Positions 27,159 to 39,500 of a stretch of DNA of 64,000 bases are shown here, piece by piece. Each line of letters starts with the position of its first letter. Positions within the stretch are counted from its first letter, which is position 1. Below the pieces are notes generated by a model. That model saw only the letters and a list, made by a program, of their open reading frames with translations. It did not search any database and was not told where the DNA came from. Source of the stretch: Rugalucina vietnamica (Eukaryota > Mollusca > Bivalvia > Lucinida > Lucinidae); the NCBI GenBank assembly GCA_964017185.1, contig OZ024882.1, forward strand, positions 38,550,488 to 38,614,487, in the 5' to 3' direction. Made by a program: the position numbers and the translations under genes.

Positions 27159-27512
27159 ATGCCTCGCTGTGTTGCCCCAGGATGCCGGAATACGGACGCT
27201 GCGCATCTGGGCATGTTTACATTCCCTAAGGATTCGTGTTTGAACTTAAAGTGGAGGACAAACATGCGACGCGCTGTTTCAGTGAAGGAGCCATGGAAGC
27301 TGTGGACGAATTCCAGCAGTAGTCGTTTGTGCGGGGCCCATTTTACCGACGAGTGTTTTGTGCCACCCTCCCCAGCCTTCGCCAGGTCCATCGGGTTCGT
27401 TCCGAAGTCATACAACCTGAAGAGAAAGACGCGATACCGACGATCTTTGAGAAGCCTTCGACGCCAAACCGGGAGAAGCCCAGTGCCAAGCCAAGGGGAG
27501 CTTTCGAGAGAG
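27159..27512 (+). CDS. Exon 1: THAP zinc finger
   Basis: The start codon at 27159 opens MPRCVAPGC, the classic THAP beginning (C4, C9). FTFPKD, a conserved W and LCGAHFTDECF (the C-x2-H pair) follow, completing the C2CH site. Near 27425-27437 the reading frame leaves the THAP consensus. The expected box reads DAIPTIFEKP in the frame offset by one base, while the continuing frame reads KTRYRRSLRSL. One missing base in 'gagaaagacg' would account for this. The continuing frame stays open to a good donor (gag|gtaaaa) in phase 0 and agrees with exon 2, whereas the DAIPTIF frame would reach the donor in phase 1 and hit a stop in exon 2. A sequencing indel plus an unseen small exon, or a truly altered THAP tail, are both possible. 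Confidence 0.8.
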
Positions 27513-30500
27513 GTAAAATATTTAGTATACTCCCCACTTTCTTTGTTTTTGTTTTCCTGTTAGGGACCGACCATTTGACTTTCTGGGGGGGCCTGGGTTT
27601 TTATTTAAAAAAATAATCTGTCTTTAAAAATGCCAGAAAAAAATATCCTGGCTTTGGGCTAGTGAAAAAAAAAATATCTGGCTTTCATTTATAGACAAAA
27701 AAATAATCTGGCTCTTCCAGAATTAAAACAAAAATGGTTTCACTTGAATTAAACTGAATATAAAATGTCAATAAAACAGTATAGAATATCATCCAGATTC
27801 CCTGGTGATTGTATAATGGAAGTGGCTACTGACAGCCGGCTGTCAATAGCGAAAGTTCGCTACTGACAGCCGGCTGTCAATAGCGAAAGTTCGCTATTGA
27901 CAGCCAGCTATATACATGTATTTCTTTATATTTGTGGGTTTCTAACAGGTGACTTATCTTTAATATTCTAAGATAAATGAATGACATTAAATCATATGAC
28001 CCTAGGTTCATCACATGTATCCTTAAGCATATATTTTGTAAGTATGTTTGGGATTTGGGCCAGATGTCAGACTTTCAAAAAATGTTAAAATTTGTGGTAC
28101 ATGTAATAACTAAATAAATGTTTTTCTTTTCAAGTTTTCCATATTCTGACAGCCCCTTTGTGACTTATAAGGCATTCCTTAAGCTATGAGTACCTTTAAG
28201 GGTAGATTTCATTCAATGGCATGGAGCTTTAGTTTAGGGTCCATACCTGATTAGAAATAGAGATCAATATAATCCAAGATCTTTTAAATATAACACTTTC
28301 TTCATAACATTTCCATGTCAGATCACATCTTGTTATAACTCTAGTATGGCACATAGATGACTTTAAGTACTTTATAAACCAATTTGATAAACAACTAGGT
28401 GAGCTGGCTGTCATTAGCGAAAGTTCGCTATGGACAGCCGGCTGTCGATAGCGAAAGTTCGCTATTGACAGCCAGCTACATGTATATATGCCTGATTAAA
28501 TTCATATCTGTTGGTTTCTGATATGGATTTAGATTTAATGTCAATATTGTCAGACAAATGAATAACATTAAAACCTTATGATTCTAGCTTATAGTCTATG
28601 ACATGACGCCAAATGGTACATACCTGGGGTAGGGCTAGAGATAAAAATAATCTGAAATATCTTTTCATATTAATGTTTCTTAAAGTCCATCTTTTGACAA
28701 CTGCATACTTGGAAAAAGTAGGCTACATATAGGGCTTGTATTCCATATATGCCTTCAAATCCAAGGGACTAGACTTTTGATCTGGAAATGGGGTTAGGTG
28801 ACTGGGACAAAAGGCCAAAATCTAGATCTTTAAAATTCTAAATCAATACGGTCCTACATGTATGTAATCAATATAGAAGTCATTTATTCTAGTACCATTT
28901 GTACCTGTATCATGTCAGGCTTGAACTAGAGGGTTTAAATGATGCCTGAGGTGAGTTGAATCATCCAGACTAGGAAATAAACACAGGTCATGCATGCGCG
29001 GATCCAGACATTTTCATGAGAGGGGGTCCAACGAAAATGGTATTTTTTGGTCACAGGCGAGGGGGGGTACAACCCACTAAAAATCCCAAAATTACCTTTT
29101 TTTAGGTAAAATTTTCAAATTCCAGAGGGGGTCCGGACCCCCGGTCCCCCCCTCTGGATCCGCGCATGTCATGGCTGAGTCCACACACGTTTTATGCCTT
29201 ACTGAGGAATAATTCATACCGGGGATAACACTTATTGAGAAGTCATAATTACATGTAACTATTTCTGAGGTTAAAACTAAATTTTCTGGCCCTGAAAATG
29301 GAAACTGAGGTGAGTTGAATCCTCCAGACTAGCATAAACAGGGGTCATGGCTAAGTCCACACACATTTAGGCCTTACTGGGGAATAATTCATACTGAGGA
29401 TAACACTTATTGGTAATGAAATAAATATCAGATCTTGGAAAAATCTCCAAAATGTAAAATTCCTGCAGATTTTGAATGTGCTTTGTATTTAACAAAAACA
29501 TGATAATTTAAACATTTATATCTGCTTGGAAGCAAAAAATCATCAAAATTACAGATTTCTTCATAAATTGGATACAAAATGTTGTATAGTTTTCATGTCG
29601 AATCACATCTTGTTGAAACTCTGGCATGTGATAGATTCTGACTATGATCTCAACTTGAAAACTACTTCATTCAGACATTTATGTATAAAATGGAGGAATA
29701 CTGATACAAAGTGATTAAAATGGTTATAAACTTGCAGGAAATGGATAAAAGTTTATCTTTTTGAATACAATTTGAAATTTTGTCCGTGACTCAGTGCTGT
29801 ACAATTGTTCATAACATCATGTTTCTACATCTTTTTCAGAATAAACTGCTGGGTAATCTAATAAATAAATAAATTTGTATATAAATAAATGACTTGATAA
29901 ATCACATCAATCATGTCAATAATAAATGTGATAACAATATATGGGTGGAGCTCTGACAGAATATTTTATATTTTGATAATGAAAATAATAAATACTGAAT
30001 TTCAAGTTATTCGCTTTTTGCCTGTGATGTGTTTGACTCCCATGTGGGTTGATTGTTACTAGGATTTATGAAGCCAATTCATTTTAAATATAAATATAGA
30101 GAAATAAACTTATGCACATTAATATATATGAAAATGTGTAGCTGGCTGTCAATAGCGAATATTCGCTATTGACAGCCGGCTGTCAGTAGCGAACTTTCGC
30201 TATTGACAGCCGGCTGTCAGTAGCGATCGCCTTGTATAATACTGAATAAGTTTGGCTACCTTCTCCCATCTTGTTGTCTATAATCAGTTGAGCCTTTAAT
30301 ATGATGGCCTATGATAAGAAAACCTGGTTAAAGCAAATGCAATTAAACAAAGTCTAAGATCTGCTTCTTGGACACTTTTGCTACATAGAATTGGCAAACA
30401 CTCTACTTCATAAATCCAAACTTTCAATCCTCTAAACCATATTCTGTCAGTGTGCTGTACCCTTTGTGTCAAACTTGGTCGGAAACGGATGATAGTTTTT

Positions 30501-33500
30501 TGTTGCTGATTTTTCACTTCATAGAACTTTCCATTTTTTCTACCCATTCTTGTATATAACATATTGTATATCAACTGACAAATGAACAGTTTTATTGTTT
30601 GTAATTTGACAAAACCAGAATTGAAACAACAAGTACATTGGCTTAGAATTTATATGCTTACATGAACATGCCTATGATATACTGCTTTTTACTGCTGTAA
30701 AAAATGACCATTTTCAAGTTAAAATGTTATAGAGTTTCGTTTTCTGCTCAAAACTTTGATTGTGAAATCTGGTTCTATGAAGTATGCATACCCACCATCT
30801 ATGTAGTATTCACTATTTGCAGTGTTACATATGGGAGTGGTGGGCACTTCAACTGCAGCATTTTGATTCAAGGGATATGGCATCTTTATGATGGTCTTAG
30901 AGAATACCACAGCCCAGGCACTGGCCTTCAGAAACAAGACAGTGCCCATTACCAGGATATAGACAAAACCATGCCATATATGTTAAGAACACAGTATAAG
31001 AACACAGTATAAGAACACAGTATAAGAACACAAAAGTGGCATTTAGACTGACACTTATTTAAAGCTTGTATTAAAGCCTATACATATAAATTGTTCTATG
31101 GTAATAAAAAAAAAGTCAGTTTCAATGGTACTTGAAAAAAAATAAATGGTTTTGAATGCTGACAGAAAAAAAAAAATCATGCTTCCCTTTGTCAGTGAAA
31201 AAAAATTCCAGTGTCAGGAGAAAAAACCCAGGCCCCCCCCCAGGATATCAAATGGTCGGTCCCTTACTCCCATCAATCAATTTCTGATTATTCTTGGGAG
31301 GTGTACATTGTACACTCCGGTGTGTTTGCAGGATGAGCCTACATGCATGAGGATAGAACCTGTGTAGGGATCTTTAACCTGCACAGGGGATGACTGTCCC
31401 TGCACAGGGGGCCTCCAGTTAACGTCCCGATCCGAAGGACGGCGCACTGTATCATGTCATTCCTGCAAATGACACGAAGGGAAGCAAGTTCGGACCAACA
31501 AATTTTCCTCGCCGCCGGCGGGGATCGAACCCGGGACCTCTAGCACAAGAAGCCAGTGCGCTAACCACTCGGCCATCTCGCTTTCTTTGTATATTACAGC
31601 TCATTCAACATTCTTTGAGTGTGTTTTCATTCTTCTGTGATCAGAATAGCCGTCGAAAAATTAATGGACCCCCAGGGCTAGCCCTGGATATGACCAAGGA
31701 CACTCACTCGATAGTGTCCATGATATGACAGGAACCTTTAGCCCTGAATGCAGGATTATAGTTTTGCTCAGTCCCTGCAGTATTTGTTGTCTTTTTTTTT
31801 TTACTTCGATCGATTTCTGACCTCAGGAGCTGTGGAAATGTGACTTGCTCACACAATGATGCCATAGCTCACACAATGATGCCATTGCCATTCAGCAAAG
31901 GTGCCTTGGCTGGAGATTGAACCCGGGACGGTCCCGGACCTCTGGGACCGGAGTCAACCACTCAACCCCTGCACCAGTCCGTTCCGCAGTATGAGAGTTT
32001 GTTAAATATTTTTTTTTTAATTCTGTTTAACGTCCCTTAATAGTTTTTTTTTTAAAATTCAGTTTTACGTCCCTTTCAAGATTATTTCAGCTAATGAGTG
32101 AAAACGGAAGAACTTGAGAAAAACACCTGGCACATACCCATAAGCAGCACTTGGCTTATCTCACATGTGGCCAGTGCGGGGCTCGAACCCAATCAATTTG
32201 TTAACTATGTCACGGGGGCAGAAAAAGAAACTGGCATGATAACATCATAACAGGCTATGTTGTACTCAGTTTCGCATTTTTTGTTAGGTCGTAGTGGTAG
32301 ACTAGAGCAAAACTCCAAATTTAGGGGTCTTGGGTTTGATCCCTACAGGTACACTGGCAGCGCACACCTGTCTAGAATGACTGCAAAGGCTTGTGACTAT
32401 GACAGTATGTAAAGAAAGAAAAAAAGGCTGCACTAGTTAGACACATTTACTCCCCAGAGTAGTGGTTATAACCCAGGAAGCTCTGCCTCCATTTCGACAT
32501 GACTGAAAAATTGTTGACTGGGATGTTAAACCTCAATACAAACAAACAAACAAACATTTTGTTCATCAGATCATGACATATTCATCACAGTAGCCCAATT
32601 ACATGTATCTATCTTCATATACTTAGTTGATCAATTTCTGATCATCATCTCAGGACATGTATGGTACATTTAGGACTCAAAACAATGGTTTCTTGTTTAT
32701 CGTGAGAGCACTCTGCCAACTGAGCTACCATGGGTGCTTACATGTAGTTACAGTTTCCCTTGGTCTCGTACACTCGGCTATTGTTTACAATCTCCATGTG
32801 TAATTTGTCAGACCATGGCATTCCGAATGCTAGTTGTTGTTTTTTGTTTGTTTTTTTTTTTTTTGCTACACATGAAGTGATATACACATGTAGAAAACGT
32901 GTAATACATGTAGAAAACGTGTAATATAGCATTGTGAGAGGTCACAGCTAATTTCCCCCAAGCCAAGTAGCTTATGAGGGGAGAGCTATCACCTCAAATT
33001 TCAGCTCCGCTCCGCAACTGCTGTATCACTGGATAATTTTGTCAGACATGTGGGATACTAATCTATTATTTGAATAAACATTTCTAAGGGGCAGGGATGC
33101 TTAGCTCTTTTAAATGATCTTATCAGCTTGTATAGCAGGTTGTAATTACATGAAAAGGCTGTGTCCTTAGAAACCACATCTCTTTCACAAAAGCAATAAT
33201 AGACATAATCATTTATATGCGGAGTCAGAATCATTTTAGAACAGCATATACTCTATTTTGAAACAGTATTTCATCCTCTACAGCTTAACTGTATTGCACA
33301 TGAAAAATAAAATCAAGAACAATTTGATTTTACTGATCAAGAGCTACTTGAAAGCCAGTCTGACATACAGCTGCTGATAAAAATCAAGGTTTCACTACCA
33401 GCAAGAATTCATTAATGACTCTTTAGATAAACATTAGCTGCTGAATATCTATGAAACTCCTTAAGATTCCAGCCAATCAGATTACAGATCTTCCTTGCAG

Positions 33501-36500
33501 CGGATCCACGCTGAAGTTTAGAGGTATATAGGAAGCTGGATGCTCTTGTCATGAGCTCTTGCCCAAGCTTAATCATGCGTTAGATATTTTTTTTCAAATG
33601 TGTACTGAGTTTATCAATTTCTGACCACTAGGCATACCAGAGAAGCTTCGCTCAGTGCAAAATCAAATGGTGCCCCGGATGAGGATCGAACCTCCAGGGA
33701 CTAGAGTCCTACATTCTACCACTGTGCCATGCGGCCAGTCCCCAAGTCTGCTGGGAACGGAAGATACAGTCCGATTTTTTACCGAGCATGAATCCACACT
33801 GAGCCACCAATTGTCATAAGGGCAGGTAAAGAATGTGGTCTGACCCCTGCCCCTTTACGGTTGGCATAGCCCTAGATATTTTACCCCTGTGAGACTAAAG
33901 TAAAATAGGAAAGCTTGTATTGTCTTTTTTATGTATGTTTATTACAGGCAATCAAAGAACTTCTGGAAGAACATGTTGAAGCCAGCATCGGGGTTGTTGA
34001 AACTGTTGCGCCTGAAGACGATTCCAGTAGAGATGATATTGGTTGTACCGCAACTCTAGAAGTCAGTCATGAGCCGGTGGAAGTTCCAGCCATTCCAGTA
34101 GATGTTCTAAGCGATATTACCAATGCCAGACCCCAGAAGAAGGTATACCATACATGTTAAATAAAATTTGTGAATATTAAGGGAAACTGAAATTAGGTTA
34201 CACATTTCTTACAGTCTTGATTTGACTAGTACAGGTAATACTTTTGTATGTGTACGTATATACAGGTACATGTACATGTTTCAGGTGCAGCCTGATGGCT
34301 ACCTTGTTGGGAAAGAGCATGTCATCTGTTGTACTTTTTTATCTGTTTTATGTGTTTTTTTTTCTTTCTCACTTGATGTCTGGTGTGGGATTTTCAATTT
34401 GATAGTACTATGGGTCTTCAAGATAATCTTGACAAGATTACATGTACATGTATTCTTACCTTGAAAGAGAAAGTTCAAATAATTAAATTGATTTCAATTC
34501 AAGGTAATATGTTGTCCTTTAATTATTCTCAAGTCAAACTTCTTTCCTTTCCTAGTATGTACAGAAGAAGATTCAAACTCCTCAGCGATGGGCACCAAAG
34601 CAGCCGGTGAGAGTAAGAAGTTTTGCAGTGGAAGCCAAGCCAACTATGGTAGACCAGGGTACTCAGTATGACCTATCAGACACCGGGGAGCCTCAGCCAG
34701 TCCCAGCAACACCAAAGCCTATGAAGCCTCGGGTTGATGACGACCAGAATCTGGACCAGAGTTTCCTGTCAGACAGCTCTATGGAGGTAGATGACGATGA
34801 AGATGACCCAGACTACGAGCCAGACTATGATATGGAAGTATCTGATAGTGAAGAAAGGTTAGTATTTTTTTCTGTAAGTTCATTGGAGAAACCAAATGCA
34901 CTCGTGTAAAGCTAGCGCAGACTTTAGTGGCACAAAACAATCCTGGCATTGTTTTTTTTTTTTACATTTTGACCGATTAATCCATTTAGATATCCTGCTT
35001 GAATAAGTAACACTGTAAATAAACAAAGAATTGTTTGCGACAAAATATTGCGGCTCACCTGTACATAAATTATTGTTTGTACTTGCAATAATAAATACTG
35101 CTGTTTGTGACCCAGTGCACAATGTTGAGGATGAATTGTGTTTTACTTTGTTAAATTTGATCTTTGGAGTTCTGCTTAGTATATATATAGAGATCATCTC
35201 AGTGCTTATCTTGGAATATGAGTGATCTGACAATACTAAGGCAGATATTTATATGTAGACCATTAGCATGATCTGAATAATAAGACATAAACATCAATGT
35301 CAGAGTCACAATCCTGGGTTTTGACATACATGTATTAACTCCAGGCAGGTGGTTTAGTTAAATACACATTACAATACAAAGCACTTTATTTTCTCAGTCC
35401 ACAAAACATGGCAACATGATCTTCATTTAAAAGTATGTAACAACACTACCAACATAGATAATACAATGCCGATGGGCACTTTTTTTTCTTACAGTTAAAT
35501 AAAACTTTAATTTCATGGGCACCACATTTACAGTTTGATTTTATTCTAATTTTTCAGTACCAACAGAACAGAACTACAAGATAGTGGTGATCCAGAGACC
35601 GAGAACAAGTACATCGTGTTTGAGTCTTCATTGAAGGAACTCTTCAAGATATGTGTGTTTTGTGGATATTCGTGTACAGTGTATAGAAAGTTCACAAAGG
35701 GGACATTAGTGGAGATAGAAAGTGTGTGTAATAGTGACAATTCCCACAGGAGAACATGGAGAAACCAGCCATCCCATCAAAGACTGCCTCTGGGGAATCT
35801 GCTCCTTTCTGCGGCCATTCTATTCAGTGGATCTAGTCCGGTGAAAGTGATAAACACTCTAAAATTCTTGAAAGTCCAGATATTTTGCCTTAGAACATTT
35901 TTCCAGATACAGACATGTTATCTTATTCCCGCTGTGGATTACGTTTGGTCCAAAGAGAGAGAAGAGGTTCTGGACAGTATCAGTGGACCAGTGAGTGTTG
36001 GTGGTGATGCCCGTTGTTGTTCCCCCGGCCACACAGCGAAGTATGGGAGCTACACCCTAATGGACCTGTCAACCAACAAGATCTTGGACATGCAACTTAT
36101 CCAGGTAATGCATATTTATCAGTGATACACGTTTTTTTTTGTTTTTTTTTTATCGCACCTGCTTATAGCAGGGTGCGATATATAAGCAGGGTGCGATATA
36201 GGAGTCCAAATTTCCTTCCATCCATTCGTTCGTCTGTCCGTCCGTCAGTCAGTCAACATTTACGTCGAAGTCTGACATTTACGTCAAAGTTTTTGTTTTC
36301 TCTGCGCTAGTGATAGCTGTGACTGTGAAACTTTGCATAGTAATTGTCCTTGACATACACTTCAAGCAGGCACCTTGACCCAGTGCCCTTGACATATATT
36401 TCACGGTTCATTGAGTCGAAGTTAAGTTGAAGTTTGGTTTTCTCAGCATCATTTATGCCATGAGTGTGAAACCTTGCATAGTAATTGTCCTTGACATACC

Positions 36501-39500
36501 CTTCAAGCACGCACCTTGACCCAGTGCCCTTGACCTATATTTCATGGTCCATTGACTTTATTAATTATTACGTAGAAGTTTGGTTTTCTCCACATCATTG
36601 ATAGCTGAGTGCGTGAAACCTTGCATAGTAATTGTCCTTGACATACCCTTCAAGCAGGCACCTTGACCCAGTGCCCTTGACCTATATTTTGAGATCCATT
36701 GACTTTGCAAATTTTTACTTCAAAGTTACAGGTTACATTGTACTTCGAAGGTGCTGACCAGCTGTGCATCTGCACAACTTATCTGCGCCTTTGTTTTCTC
36801 ATATAGTCAACATTCTGGTTTTCTCATGACACTGCTTGTGTATTCATTTTATTGTGAGGGTACAATGAGTCATTAGTGACATAAAAATAAGAAACATAAT
36901 CACACATTTCATATGATTTTCAGGCCCAAAACCACTGCCAAAAATATGCTGAAACAGATAGGACTTGTTTTCTCATAATTATGTGAATGTTTCAGAGTAA
37001 CGAGGTGGCCAATTCTAATGCCATGGAATTGGAGGGCCTGAAGCGGTGTCTACAGAACCTATCAGACGACGACATCACAGTCTCCGACATAACCACGGAC
37101 AGACACCCCCAGGTGAAAAAATTCATCAGGGAGAAGCAACCAGAAGTTCGTCATTGGTTTGATGTGTGGCATGTAGCTAAAGGTGTGTTTGAAATAGAAT
37201 TGGTATTTTGGAAGGTGTAAAAAATTAGCCTTATGGTTTGAGACTCTCAGTTGTAAGCTTGCACTTCGGACAGCTTATCGTTGATAAAAAACAAAACAAA
37301 GAAAAAACTTGTCCTATGCAGCACCTATGTCAAGCTCTGTCATGCCTGAAATTACCTATGTGTTTATTGCTGTCAATTTAACTGTACTACGCTGACTAAT
37401 GTCTTTTTGGCAGAATAGAATTTGTTTAAAGGAAGTGGCTACTGACAGCCGGCTGTCAATAGCGAAAGTTTGCTACTGACAGCCGGCTGTCAATAGCAAA
37501 AGTTTGCTATTGACAGCCAGCTATATATGTTTTTATATTAAGTGGCTTATCTTTATTTTTGTCAGAGGCTTGTCTTTATTTTTGTCATCGGTGTACATGT
37601 TTATAATGAAGATTAATTTATGATGTAAATTGTTCCAGGTGTGAAGAAGAAGATAGATGCTGTCAGCAAGAGAAAGGGGTGCCAGATGTTAGCTGACTGG
37701 TCGCAGAGTATATCCAACCATATGTACTACTGCGCAGCAGAGAGCCAGGGTAATGGAGAGCTGCTGAAACAGATGTGGTGTTCCATCTCAAACCATGTGG
37801 TCAACATCCATGAGGGACATGGGACCCTCTTCCAGAAGTGTGCCCATGATGAGCTGGATGACAGAGCATGGATAAAGAAAGGTATAATTTGATCAGTAAA
37901 CTTTGTACATATGTAATTGTTTCTTTAGTACAGATGTCAGCCCCAGGTTGTTTTTAATGGACGATATAGCGTGATTGGTTACTAAATTTGTTCTTCAACA
38001 AAGGTGACTTTGCCCTTTAGTGCAACTCCCATTTCCTACAAGTTTATACATGCATGTATTTATTAATGCTTTAAGCCGTCAAAAAGGTAGAGATCAAAAA
38101 TCTGTAAATGCTAGAATAGGAGAACTTTAACTATTTTGCCTGACATAATATATTGTCTTTCAGAATCCAAGCCACATAAAGAGCTGCGTGATGTCATCAA
38201 CAGAAAACACCTGCTGAAAGACATCCAGAAGCTGTCCCATGCCGAGCAGACGTATGGGTTGGAGGCCTTCCACAAAGTTTGTTGCCACTTCGCAACAAAA
38301 TTTGTCCACTTTTTCTACCACAGCATGGAATGCAGGTGAGTTTTCGATGATTTATGCTAATTATTGTTCCAGCTTGACATGATTGAAAAATTGTTTCTGG
38401 GATGTTGAACCCAAACTATGAAAAATTGTTTCTTGGATGGTAAACCCCAAACATGAAAAATTGTTTCTGGGACAGTAAACCCCAAACATGAAAAATTGTT
38501 TTTGGGACGGTAAACCCCAAACATGAAAAATTGTTTCTGGGACAGTAAACCCCAAACATGAAAAATTGTTTCTGGGACGGTAAACCCCAAACATGAAAAA
38601 CTGTTTGTGGGACAGTAAACCCCAAACATGAAAAATTGTTTCTGGGACAGTAAACCCCAAACATGAAAAATTGTTTCTGGGACGGTAAACCCCAAACATG
38701 AAAAACTGTTTGTGGGACAGTAAACCCCAAACATGAAAAATTGTTTCTGGGACAGTAAACCCCAAACATGAAAAATTGTTTTTGGGACGGTAAACCCCAA
38801 ACATGAAAAACTGTTTGTGGGACAGTAAACCCCAAACATGAAAAACTGTTTGTGGGACAGTAAACCCCAAACATGAAAAATTGTTTTTGGGACAGTAAAC
38901 CCCAAACATGAAAAACTGTTTGTGGGACAGTAAACCCCAAACATGAAAAATTGTTTCTGGGACGGTAAACCCCAAACATGAAAAACTGTTTGTGGGACGG
39001 TAAATTCCCAAAACATTTTTTTTTTAATAATAAAAAATTAGACAGAAATGTGCTTACACAGCCATGTAAGAAGTCTTGTACTGTTTGGCTTGATTAAATT
39101 AGCTTTCTTTATTTTTTCTGTATATGTTAATTTGTGTCTTAAAATTTTTGACATTTTGTCTCTTATTTTGCAGACTGAAGCTAGCATGTCTCCATTACAA
39201 TGAGAATGCCAACAGAGCACAGAACATGACCAAGTCGGGTGAACCAATGTGGCAGGTTGCAGTTCCAAAGTTTAAGAAAGGCCAGCCGGTAGCAAAAGCA
39301 GTGAAAGTAGCAGCTACATATGGTAAGTTGGTGGAAATAAATATTATTCATGCAAATAATTGTCTAAGCAACTAAAACATAACCATCATATATACTTGGT
39401 TTAATGTATATAATACCCATGTTAGTAGAAATTTGAATTTGTGCCAAAAAGTTTTTTTGTAGGCATTGGCATAAAACCAGCGCAAGAAGACCCAAATCTC

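Larger units (their letters stand above)
27563..31263. mobile_element. PIF/Harbinger-like non-autonomous element, 3.7 kb
   Basis: The ends are inverted repeats of about 40 bp starting 'gggaccgaccatttga', followed by a G-run and 'gcctgggttttt'. Directly outside both ends is TTA (27560-27562 and 31264-31266), a 3 bp duplication. TTA fits the TWA target of PIF/Harbinger elements, so the superfamily is inferred. Subterminal 'aaaaaaatatctggcttt'-like A-rich motifs occur in several copies inside each end. No transposase or Myb-like frame was seen, so it is non-autonomous. It sits in intron 1 of the THAP-DDE gene and contains three palindrome arrays, a MITE and a possible captured gene fragment. Confidence 0.8.

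Noticed and set aside
38357-39016. Three overlapping 187-219 codon minus-strand frames rich in FHVWGLPSQKQF
   Set aside because: They are three frames of one 35 bp minisatellite without stop codons, inside an intron.
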